This document shows, piece by piece, positions 10,475-38,208 of a DNA stretch of 64,000 bases. Position numbers and translations under genes: made by a program. The notes beneath the pieces are model-generated. The model saw nothing but the letters and a program-made list of their open reading frames with translations. It was not told the DNA's origin and made no database searches. The stretch is taken from assembly GCF_036373705.1 (NCBI RefSeq), contig NC_089858.1, positions 32,838,749 through 32,902,748 of the forward strand. The letters are read 5' to 3'. Positions within the stretch are counted from its first letter, which is position 1, and each line of letters starts with the position of its first letter. This DNA comes from Amia ocellicauda. Lineage: Eukaryota > Chordata > Actinopteri > Amiiformes > Amiidae.

Positions 10475-12252
10475 TAATTGATTTGACAAGGCAATGATAT
10501 TAACAGGTGATATAACAGTTCAGCCCAAAGAAAAGGGGGATCAGTTTCTTTACTACATACAACACCTTTAGCTATCTCTTCCTGTAATAGGCATATATAA
10601 AATCAATCAGGATTTTGATATATTTATATATATATTTATACAATAATAATAGTAAGAGTTAATAATGGTAATATACAAAGGCAAATAAAGACAAAGTAAC
10701 ACAGGGAGGGTGCTGTGGTGGAGACCAGGAACCAGGCTGCCCTTTCTCCTGAACCTAGGGCGGGTGCTGGGAGAAGTATAACTTCAGCTCCAATGGCAAA
10801 GGAAGCACATCAACATTTGACCGAGATTCTACAAAACTTAAGACAAAGAGTGCTACGATCCCTGGGGGCCCCTGCCCTGCTGATGAGCCAGTGAAGGCAG
10901 TGTGCAGACCACCCAGTCCAGCACAGAGTCCCACAGCAAGGCAGTCAGGTGGCTCCTGGGGCCCTGGGCTCCACTGTGCGGCTCCCTGACCCCCCAACGG
11001 AGACCGTAGATCACAGAGCTGCAGCTGCACACACTGGCCTGGACTGGGGGCAGGAACTCCAGCAGGGCTCACTGCGGCCAGTCTTGTCAAAGCAGCCACA
11101 GTGGTGTCCAAGCTGTCAGTTTTTTTGTCTTAGTGAAGTCAGACGGTTATATGAAGTCAGATACAGTCTCTGTGGAGGCAGCCCCCCACCCCCTAGTCAG
11201 GCCAAGACAGCAGCCCCCCTACCACCCCAGCCGTCACCCGCTCCAGCACAGATACAGTCCTCTGCTCTACGATGATTTGCTGATCGGATGAAGACCCCGG
11301 AGCAGCGGCCCAGTCCCTGTTCTATAAAGTGCCCATCCGGCACTCCTAGTGATTAACACAATGACCGCAGATTAGGGAGCCAGACTGAAGCGCGTCGAGC
11401 TGTGCAGTGAGGAGCCGCAGCCAATAGGTTATTGTCAAAGCTGCCCCACCTTCCCCACCCCACCCAGACACGAGCAACAGAAAACGGGAATGAAAAGCAG
11501 TGATGGAGACATACAGCAGGGTGACCCCTCCTAACAAGGAATGTCCCCCTCAGCACCGAGCCCTCAGCGGGAGAGCGGGCCGGGCCAGGCGGGGGCGGGG
11601 CCGTGTGACCTGCTCAAACAGCCCTGCCCCCCCACGCCTGCAGCCCCAGCACTGCGGTCTAATAACCACACAGGGATTTGGCAATGTGGGGGATTAAGGT
11701 CCTGTCAAAACACAACACCACCAACAACAGAAAGTTCAACCCAACAGATAACCAGAGTGTTCAGGCTGAAGGCACATGCAGGGCGGGGGGCCGTGGGGGG
11801 GGCAGGCTGCCAGAACCGCATGCAGCTCCGACGAGCCGACCCACACAACCACACAGAGACGCAGGCAGAGGAAGAGTGTTAAGTACTATAATCATTATCT
11901 GTATCCTAGGTGTCATTATTAAAGTGTGCAGCTGTAGACGCGAGAGGGGCGGGGCGGGCAGGTCTGCCCCAGGGGAGGGGTCTGCCACTGTGCCAGATGA
12001 CTGCTGTTCTGGCTTATTGTGTTTCAGGGAACGGGCAACTTGACAACAGAACAACAGACAAAGAAAACAAACAAAGGTGTGCATCCAGCATCGGCAGCCA
12101 TCCCGGCCTCTCAGAGCACAGAGAGGGGCGGTGTCCTCCTGGGGCACGGCCCCCCCATCGCTCCTCCTCTCTCAGGTGTCCAGCCATATCCCTCCATCCC
12201 ACCCTCCCTCCCTCCCTCCTGCCCGCCCACCCGCCCGCCCGTCCGCATGCTC

Positions 12253-15142
<2,890 letters not shown>

Positions 15143-15960
15143 CCTCGCCCAGCTGCGAGAGACAGAGACAATGGGGTAACACACAGAGACAAAGTCACAC
15201 CGCACCAGAGGTTTCCGTTTCGGTTCTGGCTGTGCGGTGTGTTACTCCACAACCCGGCACAGCACTCCCCGAGATCCGAGGACCTCCATCCCAGCTCCCA
15301 CCTCTTACCCCCAGTAAGGCACCGTGTTTGCGTTTCCTGTGCGGGCGGGCGGACGAGACGCAAAGCCAGGCGAAGCACCGCACCGCACCGCCACCCCGCG
15401 TCTCAGGCCCGGAGCCGCACTGTCGCGACAGCGGGAGGCTGCTTTCCTCAACTGGACGCTTCCTCTTTTTTTCAACGGAGTGTGCAGGACCGACCGGGCC
15501 CGGCAGAAAGACAACCCCCGTCCCTCCTCACCCTCCGCGCTGTCCGCCCGGCTCTGCCCGCCGCAGGGTGTGCTGTGCGGCCGCGTTTCGGTGTTTTTAA
15601 CGCTAATGCCACCGCCATGAACACCAACACAAACACAAACTCACCGACTCAATCCCCCGTCCGCTGCGACACTCCCGGCGCGGCGCTGTCAGACTGCGAG
15701 ATCGCTGTGGTGGTGACACGGGGGGCCCGGAGTAGCAGCTGCGTTGCAAATACTATTTTTCGGTGGTCTTTAAAAAATAATATTGACAAATGTCTCTATT
15801 TCTGGAAAGCGGCACGGTGGCACATCCGCTGTTGTTGTGCATCTGCCTCAATATGGCCGCGGCAAGTCACGAGGGGCTGACGCTGCTTTTAGAAACGCCC
15901 CCCCTCCCCTCCGGAAAGTCCCCACGTTTCACAGAGAGGAAACTGACGCCATTACGGCTC
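15143..15960 (-). promoter_or_regulatory. GC/CpG-rich promoter region of rab7
   Basis: Immediately upstream of the rab7 start codon the DNA becomes GC- and CpG-rich for about 750 bases (for instance gtgcgggcgggcggacgagacgc near 15340 and ccgcgtctcaggcccggagccg near 15400). A YY1-like AATATGGCCGCGG lies at about 15850-15862. A 5' UTR exon is expected here, but its donor is not certain. No other gene is seen between rab7 and the wdr45 3' end. Confidence 0.5.
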
Positions 15961-16216
15961 AAACGCTCCAGCTTTGCATCATCCAAGTGCAATACATATA
16001 ACAGAGCCACAATGGCACTACCCGCAGCGCAGCTTCCTGAGCTGCCAAGAGGAACTGCAACAGTCCTGCCGTTTCTTGAGCAATCAGAGCTGGATTGTGT
16101 AAAAGCAGGAAGTCCAATCCCCATATGAGTCCTGTGTGAACAGAGACCCTGCTCCTCCACTGGTCCACTGACATACACCACAGCACACAGCACTTCCTTA
16201 CAAAACAGCAGCAGCT

Positions 16217-16222
16217 TTATTA
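16217..16222 (-). other. Candidate poly(A) signal AATAAA of wdr45
   Basis: AATAAA on the minus strand about 450 bases after the wdr45 stop codon. It implies a short 3' UTR ending about 1 kb from the rab7 start codon. The two genes are in tandem. Confidence 0.6.
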
Positions 16223-16665
16223 TTGATACACCTTCATTCGTAAAACAATGCATTATGAACATGAGCGAAAGACATGCCCCCCCCCCCGCCAGGTACGCTG
16301 TCTGTGTACAGCCCTGCCAGGTACCTGTGACTGGATCAACACAGAGCCCAGGGACACACCTGCACAGCCTGGGATTCCAGATACAATGGGCCCTACAGCT
16401 CCTAGAGTCAGCAGGAAGAGAGGAGGCAACGTGAGGTGGGTTAGAGGGCAGGGTTGGGTTGGAAGTTGGGCAGCAGGGGGCGGGTGGCGGTCAGTCTGGG
16501 TCTGCCCCCAGTGTGTCAGTCAGTCACATGACAGTTCCTTCTCCTCCAAGGACACACACTACCTCTCCTGGTCCCTCATCTTCATTCTCAATTCTTAAAC
16601 CCAAAACATTCTCATTTTTTCCCCTCTCTCTCTCTCTCTCTCCCTCCCCCCTTCTCTGTCTCTCT

Positions 16666-20585
<3,920 letters not shown>

Positions 20586-21150
20586 GTCTGCCTGTCCACG
20601 ACGAGCTTCTCCTGCACGGGAACGCCTTGGGAAAGAAACTGACAGAAAAACAACAGGCAGACACATTATAAACCACACATGAGAAGCCACCCAATCACAG
20701 AGCAGCCTGCACAAGCATCACTATAGTGGCTGTCTTGTGTAGAAATGTATTTTATTTCTTCATTTACCGAAATCTTTTACTAGAGGTACCAGTCTCACAG
20801 GATGTACATTTTTTTTAATGAATAGATTAAGTACATTTAACTAGCACGGAAACAACACTGGCTGGCTACTGCCGGTCAGTTATTATTGATGTCTTGCAGT
20901 TACAGCTGATCCAGGACCAAATAATTGTACATGTGGAATGACTGTTATATTTAAATATATTAAACGCTTTTTTCACAGTAAAGATATGTGTGTCTGTTGT
21001 GTATAATTAACACAGCCCTGTCCCAGGACCCAAACAAACAGACGGGGCGTTATGTAGGAAGCGGCACACGGCAGTGTTGCACTGCTGGTTACATTGTGAT
21101 TATTGTTACATTTTTATAATATCTGACAGTATAAGGTCAGTAACGCTCAC

Positions 21151-21300
21151 CTGCAGAGCCTGTTCCTCACGGCGCAGATCCAGTCTGTCAAAACTGCGCA
21201 CAGAGACGGGCCGCCCTGACACTTCTGTTGTTGTTATGATTATAGATGATGACGTGAGAGCGGAAAAACATTTTCTTCCGGGTCATAGTGACACAAGCCC
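21151..21300 (-). other. Probable non-coding first exon of wdr45
   Basis: On the minus strand a good donor (CTGCAG|GTGAGCG) ends a possible exon at 21151, and the coding exon starts about 570 bases further on. A YY1-like GCCAT element (gcgccatattg) lies at about 21306-21316. The 5' boundary is a guess. Confidence 0.45.
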
Positions 21301-21333
21301 TTCTAGCGCCATATTGACTCGGGTCGCGTTAGT

Positions 21334-21435
21334 GCTGCGCAGATATGCGCAGTTATGCGTGTATCTGCGCTTTTACAACAATGGGATCGGTGGAATTGTG
21401 CAGCTCTGCGCAGAACTGCGGAAATCTGCGCTGCA
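21334..21435. promoter_or_regulatory. GC-rich palindrome, copy 1 (wdr45 side)
   Basis: A cluster of TGCGCA-type half-sites (ctgcgcagatatgcgcag on the left, ctgcgcagaactgcgg on the right) flanks a central 'caatgggatcggtgga'. Its partner at 22188-22273 has the same centre and a much better stem. It lies just outside the inferred first exon of wdr45. A YY1-like GCCATCTTG follows at about 21479. Confidence 0.6.
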
Positions 21436-22187
21436 AGATCGCGACCAAGAAAATATCCCGAACCAGACGAGTCGCGCAGCCATCTTGAGTGATACAGTTC
21501 ATCACTGCAAATACACAATATCACAATTAATAATACGACATGTAGGCTATATAAGGTTTGTAGAAAATCGATCAATTATTAATCCTGTTTAATGAACAAA
21601 CATCAGCTTTTTTATTTTTAGAAAATATTTCCGATAATAAGTGGCTATGGCAGCAGCTATTCCACTGTAATGTACTGACTATTGTACATGTCGGTCTGAA
21701 AACACTTTCCACATTGCTTGGTTGCCTGAATGAGTCAGTTCAAGCCCGACTAGTGGCTATATATTATTTTAAGTGACCAAAAATGAAATGTATTAATTAC
21801 AATAATCACATCAATGCATTCATATGTATACATCTATTTTTTCCCCTATCAAAACTATGCAACCAAATGCGTCTCTCAGCACAGCACAGCAGGGGTGTTC
21901 AGCCCAGGTGCTGCAGATCTCCAGTACAGTAGAGATGGAGAGAGCCAGATGCATGCACATATACACACACGTAGAAATGACAGATTATATTGACGTGTCT
22001 GAATATGCATTAGCCTACATATGGCATTTAAAGTTTGTGCAAGTCTACAGCACACAGTGCAGACCGTAGGTGCTTAATCCCGTCCGCTACTGAGCGTCGT
22101 GAATATGACTCCGACACATTGCGTGCGGTGTCACGGACGAGCCCGTGCCCTCTCCACTGCGCAGCCGCTTCCGGGAACGTTCGTGTA

Positions 22188-22273
22188 GCGCAGATGTCCG
22201 CAGATCTGCGCGGCTCCACCAATGGGATCGGTGGAGTTCTGCAGATCTGCGCAGAACTGCGGACATCTGCGCA
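22188..22273. promoter_or_regulatory. GC-rich palindrome, copy 2 (dnm1l-like side)
   Basis: An inverted repeat about 85 bases long. The left arm starts gcgcagatgtccgcag and the right arm ends ctgcggacatctgcgc, which is its exact reverse complement. The centre is CTCCACC-aatgggatc-GGTGGAG. It contains a CCAAT box and several TGCGCA-type half-sites. It lies about 220 bases before the donor of the probable first exon of the dnm1l-like gene. Confidence 0.7.
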
Positions 22274-22299
22274 CCGAGAAGGCGACCGCGTTTCCTCTG

Positions 22300-22493
22300 G
22301 CAGCTGCGTGTGACGTCAGGAAGGGAGCTGCTCTGAGCCGTGTGAAGCAGACAGGACAGGGGCACGGCGGCGGCACAGCTCCCCTCGCACTCCGCACACA
22401 GCGATGGCGGTCCTGCACGGTCGGGTCTGACCCCCTTAGCCAGGACTGCGACCGACAGAGAGAGGAAAGCGAGCCCCCGCCCTGAGCCATCGG
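22300..22493 (+). other. Probable 5' UTR exon of the dnm1l-like gene
   Basis: CpG-rich sequence ending in a good donor (CCATCG|GTGAGG) at 22493. The next acceptor (CTATCAG) at 23147 starts the exon that carries the ATG. The 5' limit is not determined. Confidence 0.45.
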
Positions 22494-23168
22494 GTGAGGC
22501 AATGCTGTGATTCCTGTTTTTACAGACTCTTCATACACAGCCTTCGGACCCGAGCAGGGGCGTCGCGCTGCGGGATTGGGGTCCTAATGCATGGTTTTGA
22601 TTGTGTGTCTGCGCTGTGTAGCAGGTGTGCGTGTGCAGTCCGGGGTTAAGGAGCAGGTGGCCGGTAGCAGGGGGTTGGTGGCGCCACTGTTTTGACAGCT
22701 CTATGTGACGTCAGAGTGCTGTCCTTTGGCCACTACACCGAGATGTGTGATTCATGATTTCAGTCCAGAGACATAAGGGAGGGACAGAGAGGCTGGGATA
22801 ATGGAGGGATAGATGGAGTGGGTGAATGGAGAGAGGGGAGTGCGTCTTCCTGGGCTGCTGTGTGTGCCAGTGTGTGTGTGAGAGGGCCGCTGGTTAGTTA
22901 TTGCAGCAGCTCAGTCAGACTCTTCTGCTCCAGTCGCTCTGCGGTTATGTAAGACACTCATGATGGAAACAGTTGTCCCGTGGAAGACTCACAGAGCACT
23001 TTCACTTCCTGTCTGTTTCCAGCGTGCTAACAGCCCGAGTCTCTGTGGGCACAGATGTGGGCCTGGCAACAGTGTCTCCCTGGAAGTGAGTGTGTGTAAA
23101 GTGTCTGCACTCAGTGTGTAACAACAGCCCCTCTCTCTCTCTATCAGTACAGTTCCAGAAGGTGAGAG

Positions 23169-31260
<8,092 letters not shown>

Positions 31261-32126
31261 AGAGGAGAGTAAGGGAGCCGGGACACACAGCCTGTCTATC
31301 TGCCTGCCTACCTGCCTACCTGCCTGTCTGCCTGTCTGTCTGTCTGTCTGTCCGGCTCCTGGACTACCTGTCCTCTCAGTCCCAGTCTCTCAGTCCTCAC
31401 AGCCCCTCCGATTCCACTGTGGCCCCTTTACCCTCTCCCTGCCGCAGTGAGCCAGCGCACGCCCGACCCCAGGCCCGTGGGGGATTCGGGAGGAGCTGCG
31501 GAGGAGAGACACAGTGGCCCCTCCTGCTGCTTCGGTTCCCAGCATCTAACTGGTCCAGCATCATCCTCTGTCTGGGCAGCTCATCCACACAAGCCTCTGA
31601 GCTGAGGCGAGCCGACCGTGTCCAGCCCTCACCCCCTCCTGTGTCCGGGGACCTGCTCCCATTGCTGATCTCCAACAGCACAATTTTCTTTGTGGACATT
31701 TGTAATAATACCAGTGGGAACTGGACCAGCTACCTCTGCCTCCCCCGGCCTCCGCACTGAAGACACGCTCCTGGGGGTTAGGGTCTGTCTCTGTCTCTCC
31801 AGGGATGCCCGCGGCTGTCCCCCACAGACTCCCTGCTCACCCTGGTTCCTGTTTAGACCGGAGCACTGTCCTCCCGATGAGGGTTAGTGCGTTCTGGCCT
31901 GTTGACATGACTTCCCTGGGCCGATCCACACCGTCTGTCTGTCTGTCTGTAACGGGTCGGCCCGTGGTTGGGTAGCACAGAGCTGCCCAGCATGACTATG
32001 ACGGGGGGGTGGGCACTGCCTGTATGTATTTTGCCTGTGTGTGTTTTGTATCCTTGGAAGAATTGTGCACTGCCAGAAGGTGTTTGTGTTCTTGGTCTGT
32101 CCCCCGGGGGCAGCCGCTCAGTGTCG

Positions 32127-32132
32127 ATTAAA
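32127..32132 (+). other. Poly(A) signal ATTAAA of the dnm1l-like gene
   Basis: ATTAAA followed by GTGTTGTG, about 870 bases after the stop codon. It gives a 3' UTR of 31261 to about 32150. That UTR is GC-rich and contains a (CTGCC/CTGT)n patch near 31300-31350. No other exon is seen there. Confidence 0.6.
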
Positions 32133-32449
32133 GTGTTGTGACTGAGGAGTCTGAGGTGTGGTTATTTCAGAGAGAAAGAGACCCCCACCTGACTGTCTCT
32201 GTGTCACATCAACCCCCTTCTATAATACAAACATTACTAGTCAAAGTTTGTTATAAAATATTTAAATTCAAATGATATCAAACAAAATTAACACATTTGG
32301 TCACATCAGCTACTAATTACATGAGTGCGAACCTCTTCTGCATGTGTGCGAAACGTCTTTGCACATTTGTTTATTTGGCAATCAGTCCTTATTCATGCAT
32401 AAAGGAGGTCACCTCTGAGCTGTTTGCAAGACTGGCCCAAGTAAGAAGC

Positions 32450-32800
32450 TGAGGGCAAAGGAGAGGTAGAGGAGCCCATAGAGGAAGAGGGGTTCAGATG
32501 CGTGGGGCTACAGTAGAGTAAGGAGATGAGGGAGGATCCTCAAATGGGCCAGGGCAAAGGGGTGCCAACAGCCCCATTTGTGCCACTCTCTCCAGTGATG
32601 GGGTCTCTGCCATATCCTTATAATTGGCCCATGCAATACAGAGCGTCTCCTCACACCACCAGGAAAGAGACAATATTGCTTTCCACCACTGCTGTGTTGG
32701 CACTGAATGGTTTGCAGCCCACCCACGAATGGTGATGCAGTTTCTCCCTCCGCCCTCTCCTTTTCTCAATGCAGTCGAGGAATTCCAATCTTTTTCTGGT
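32450..32800 (+). pseudogene. Relic of a DDE-type transposase
   Basis: Fragments read in one direction: an RGRG-rich start (32450-32510, agaggtagaggagcccatagagg) and then EWFAAHPRMVMQFLPPPSPF followed by LNAVEEF at about 32700-32780. The last block resembles the final catalytic motif (LPPYSPFLNPIEEF) of DDE_3-type transposases found in fish. Stops and a large deletion separate the parts. The surrounding intergenic stretch 32150-34060 shows no gene. Confidence 0.5.
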
Positions 32801-34067
32801 ACGTACTATATTTATAGTATCAACGAATGGCACAGACATATCAAACTGGGTTAACCGTGGTAAGGTATATTGATAGTATTTATTGGGCCATTATATAACA
32901 AATTATCAAAATAACTTTCATTAGATATCAAGTTGTAGTATGTATTGAATGCTTTGAGAGTCAATTCTGTTTGCTCAACAGTGTTCAAGCAATCGAGAAA
33001 AACTAAAACTTTAGCTGCAAGTTATGTATTTCTACCAGATGATGGCGCACCCGCACCACAACCGTGCGATTCTATTACCAGTGTGTGTTGTGTGCCGTTT
33101 ACCCAGCCGATTAGTCACTATAGATTTAGGTGAGGGGCTGCAGTGCGCTGCTGGGAGTCCCTCTGTCTCTGTGGGATCGTCTCTCTGGAGGAACCTGCCC
33201 GTGTCTGCCAGAGGAAGTGACTACGGCCATCTTAATTGCTGCCCTTGGCGGCCTGTGCCTATTATGAGCCTCTATAAGGCGGCATTAAGTTACTGCGGTG
33301 AGGAGGGGGCTGAGGAAACACAAACACTTGACCGGGGAGATGGGGAGGGGCGACCGAACGAGTGCAGCATTCAGACGGTCTCAAGAGTTTGCGGCAGAGA
33401 GGGCAGAGAGGGGGAGGAAACAGTAGAGTCACGTCACGAGAAGAAAGGGGGTCTTGTGTCTGCTGCGGCTCTGGCTGTCTCCCCTGGCGGTGGCGAGGCA
33501 GTCGGCCAGACAGATGTAGATCTAATCCTCCTGACTCAATTACCCCCCCCCCCCACTCCAGCTGTGCCAACAGAGACTTCCTCCGACACACAGCCCGGCC
33601 TGCAGCCAGCACTGGCAGCGCCCCCCACGCGACACAAGACCGAGCACCAACCAGAGCACTCACTAACACAACGGCGGTGTCTGCTGCAGCACGGCACGAC
33701 GCAGACACCCCACATCATGAGTAGTGGAGATAGAGGGGGCAGGGGCAGCATTTCAGATTACTGCCCCCTTCTCCCCTCCCCCAGCAGATTTAATCTCAGT
33801 CTCGCCTTGTTCTGTGCTATAATCCCTGACTCACTCACACTAGGAGATTGGGGTCGGTGGGCTTTGGATGTTATTCCTCATAGTGGCAGATCTGATTTAC
33901 TGCCCTGCCCTGCCCTGCACTACAGTATTCATCACTGCGCTTTACTCTGGCCAGCATGGAGTGAATCACAGAGTGAATCATAGCAATATAACACAGCGAT
34001 CACTGATTAAACGGAGAGAGAGACGAAAGACAGGGATAGACAGAGAAGGAGGAACATGATCTTGGCC

Positions 34068-34073
34068 TTTATT
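34068..34073 (-). other. Poly(A) signal AATAAA of the sema4-like gene
   Basis: AATAAA on the minus strand, about 1.5 kb after the semaphorin stop codon. The implied 3' UTR (about 34050-35572) contains the (CA)n tract at 34661-34718 and a run of TAAAA repeats near 35165-35195. No exon is seen in it. Confidence 0.55.
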
Positions 34074-34658
34074 CATATATAAAAAAATAAGTAATTATGT
34101 ACACTGATAATAAATATTGAAAATTTTGTACAGGCAAAATAAGTTACAATACAATGTACACCTGTAAAAAACAACAACTACAGCAACAACGACGTGATAA
34201 GAGGAACATTTAAACAAAACAAGACCAGGACTGGAGCTGCAGCAGGAGCAGGGACTGGGGCAGGAGGGGTGACTGGGACAGGGACTGGGGCAGGGACAGT
34301 GTAGGTCTCGGGGGTGTGGGGGGGGTGCTCGGAGTGCAGCGCAGCAGCTCTCGTCGCAGGTGTTTGTTCAGTTTTTTTTTTTGGTCTCAGGAGGGACGGA
34401 CTTTAAAAGCAAATAAAACAATTAAAAAACAAACAAACAAACAAACAAACAAGCAAACAGACACTAGAGCCGATGCGCTCAGAGGCAGGGACTCAGATCA
34501 GGCGGACTGTAATGCACTGTGCTCCACACGCCCTGTCCCCCGTCTCTCTGAGTCTCTGGGGGGGACGAGGGACGGTGGCCCTCTGTCCAGCAGGAGGCAG
34601 CTCTGTCCTGAGCCGAGTCAGCCACTGCAGGGAGAGGAAGAGGGAGAGGGGATCACAC

Positions 34659-34660
<2 letters not shown>

Positions 34661-34718
<58 letters not shown>
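34661..34718. repeat. (CA)n microsatellite
   Basis: About 28 CA copies inside the probable 3' UTR of the semaphorin gene. Confidence 0.95.
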
Positions 34719-34719
<1 letters not shown>

Positions 34720-35572
34720 CTGTACCTGTAATGCCGGGATGCAGTGAGTCAAGGAGCCTCTTCACTGGAATTCCCATAAGTCCGTCTGTCTGTCTGTCTG
34801 TCCATGTGCCCATGGGTCCAGGTGTCTCTGTGCCTCCGCCTCCATGTCTCCACAGTATCAGTGTGTCCGTTTGTCGTGCTGCAATTATGCCTGTGTCTGT
34901 CCGTCCAGTGTCTCTTTGTGACCCGCAGCTTGGTGACCCCACAGAGCGGTCACTGACTGCACCATGGGGTGTGGGGTCCCCAAATCCAGGTCAGGGGGCT
35001 GGGGAGAGCAGTTTGGTTTCTCCATTGGCAGTAACCCCCCCCACCCCCATCCCCCTCCGGCTGCCTCCAGCACACACCGGCAGCCTCTCCGCCACTCCAA
35101 CACCGTCAGTGTCATTATTCTCATATATTATCGTTTTTAAAGACGCAAGCTTGGGAGAACCGTAAAACAATAAAATAAAATAAAATAAAATAACATTAAA
35201 ATACAATAATCAGAATAAGAATCAGCAGTTCTGTACAAGTCCAGGAAATGCCTGCATCCAACCCCCTCTCCATCTCTCTCTATTTTCATCTCTCTCCTTC
35301 AGGTCTGTGTCTCAGGGAAAAGTCTCAGGGAGAGAGGATTGTTTTCTTGTTGGCCTGCCCAGCACAACACAGAGCAGTAAAGGGACCAGTACAATACCCC
35401 AGAGCCATACTCAGAGTCTGGGGGTGGCAACCAGTGAGAGATGGCAAGAGAGAGAGACAGAGAGAGGAGAGAGAGAGAGAGAGCGCTCCTGCAGGAGGGA
35501 GGTAGTTGAGTTGGGTTGATTGTTCCTTGGAGAAGAGGGTTGAGTCGCCCTGTGCAGGAGTCAGAGCGCAGT

Positions 35573-36429
35573 CTACACCGAGGACTCCTCTGGGTTGGCA
35601 TCGGGCAGAATGCTCCTCTGCTGCAGCGTGCGGCGCAGCTCCTCCTTGAAGGGGCTGGCGTACTCGGCGCCCCCCCCGCCGCCGCCCTCGCCTGCCGCGC
35701 TCAGGTTGAGGCGGATGTAGCCGTTGCTGCCGGAGCCACGCAGGGGGCCCAGGCTGAGGCGGCCGGGGGAGTGCAGCGGCTGCCCGGGGATGGCGGTGGG
35801 GGGGCTCGGGGCGGGCGGTGCGGTAGGGGGGGACAGTGCATGGCCGGGCACGATCTTCAGTGAGCCATCAGAGTAGTAGAAGTTGCCCGTCTCCCAAAAG
35901 CGATCGTCGGAGTCGGAAGCCATCTTGCCGTGCACCAGGCTGGGCGGCTCCTTGGGCAGCGAGATGGGGTACACCAGCGTGCTCTCCAGGGGCTTCATGT
36001 CGGCACCCTTGCCCAGTGCCAGCTTGAGCCGCCGCCGCAGGTATAGCGCCAGGGCGAGCAGCAGCAGGCAGCCCGAGCCCAGCGTGACCACCAGCACCCA
36101 GAACAGCCCTGCCCCTGGCTCGGGCGCCCGCGCCTCCATGAATACGGGCGCGCTGGCCACCACCGCCACCTGGTAGGTCTGGCTGAGGAAGCGCACGCCC
36201 CGCTCCTCAGAGAAGCAGGTGTAACGCCCCTGTTGCGCCGGCCCTGCCCCCCCGATCACCAGGGCCCGCAGCGCCGCGTCAAAGCGCCCCGCCGTACCCG
36301 TCCCCCCGCCCAGCACCAGTTCGCGGTCGTTGAACTGCCAGGTTGCTTGAGCCACGTTGGACACCAGTTGGCAGGGCAGCACCAGGTCAGACCCCACCAC
36401 CACCGTCACATTCCTCGGCCTGGAGCGAT

Positions 36430-36465
<36 letters not shown>

Positions 36466-37293
36466 TGGATAGGGAGGTTAGTTCCAGTCATGCCCTCTCT
36501 GTTGTGTGTGAGTTGGTGTGCGCGGTGGGTTCAGCTCACCTGGGCCAGGGACGGGTGTGGCCGTGAACTTGGCCCGACCACGCCCGAAAGTCTCCAGCAT
36601 CACGTCCTGCTTCAGTGCCGAGGAGCTGCAGACAGAAGACACGGTCACTACACACTCTTGCACACAATACACTGGTTAAGGGGAACATTTAAGACGGTGC
36701 TGACCCATGGTGCTGGTCCGTGCGCACGCAGGCTCGCCCCTCGCTGTCCCAGGCGCAGTACGGGTCCCGAGAGAGCAGGCAGTCTGGGAGGGAGACGTAA
36801 CGCCCGCAGTCAGCCAAAGGAATCTGCAGCACCTCTGAACGAGAGCCCACATACAGCAACTTCTACAGAGAGAGGCAGCAGAGAGGATAGGTCAAATACA
36901 TGATTAACTTGTATAACCTGTAGAGCTGATTAACTCCTTTATACTTTTAGTTTGATCTCATGTTTTGTTGTATTTCTGTTCTCTCTTTGACTGTAAATGC
37001 TTTGGAAACACCTGCATAATCTGGTTGTACCAATTAAGCTTATTTTGAATTTGAGAGAGAGAGAAAGAGGGAGAGAGGGAGTGAGGGAGAGAGGGCGCCA
37101 GTACTGGTACACTGTAGGTGTCCATTTGGGAGTGTGTGTGAGGGAGTCGGTGTGTGAGATGGTCGGTACCTTGCTGTGTGAGATGGTCAGGCTCTCCACG
37201 GGCTGCGGCTGCTCAAACAGCTGCACCTCCTCGATGACATGGACCTCTGAGCCCACTATGAGCGCCTTGTACAGCCATCCCTCCGCTGCGGAG

Positions 37294-37328
<35 letters not shown>

Positions 37329-38161
37329 CACTGCGGCTCCTACACACTGCAGGACTGAGGGACAGAGAGATGGACACAGGGAGAGACAGGTAGACAGAGA
37401 GACAGACAGAGAGATTCAGACAGACAGAGAGACAGACTCTCTCTGCCTCTGTGCCGCCCCTGACACTCAATTCCTCTGCCCCACCCAGTACCTGTGCCGA
37501 TGAACAGCACGCTGTACAGCCGCTGGTCGAGTGCGGTGACGCGGGTGACGGCCAGCCGGGTGAAGTTGACGCCGCGCTTCAGCAGCAGGGGCCGGGCCTG
37601 AGCGCGCTCGTGCATCAGGGGGTGCTTCTTGGCGAAGTTCAGGGTGGCGTCGGGCAGCTGCAGCGAGCTGTTGTACCCGTGCTCTCGGTGCCAGCGGGTG
37701 ATGCACTGCACACACACAGACACACACACACACACACGCACAGAGACACGGGTCAGCACAGCACCACAGAGATACAGTGCACACTCTCCCACTCCTCTCC
37801 TGACCCCTGTTCTCTCCCACCCCTTCCTTTCCTCTCCACTGCCCCTTTCCACTCTCTCCTTCCCTGCTCCTCCCCTCTCCTCTCCTCCTCCTCCCATGTC
37901 CTTACCGATCCAGGCCGGGGGCTGGGGACCTGCCCGGTGTATTCAACCCATTTCTGTGCAGACTCCTTATACTCCTTGAAGGGGCCATTGAAAACACGGC
38001 GCAGATCACTGATGTGGTACTGACACACCGCAGACACATCCACATCACCCCTGAGGGAGGGAGGGAGGGAAAGAGAGAGAGAGAGAGAGGGTTAGAGAGA
38101 GAGAGAGAGACTGACACGCCACAGAGACATCCATACTTTCCCTGAGAGCAGATTAAGGCAG

Positions 38162-38208
<47 letters not shown>

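Noticed and set aside
33024-33983. 319-codon open frame on the plus strand between the dnm1l-like and sema4c-like genes
   Set aside because: It has no recognisable domain, low-complexity stretches and no splice or promoter context. It is probably a chance frame in GC-rich DNA.
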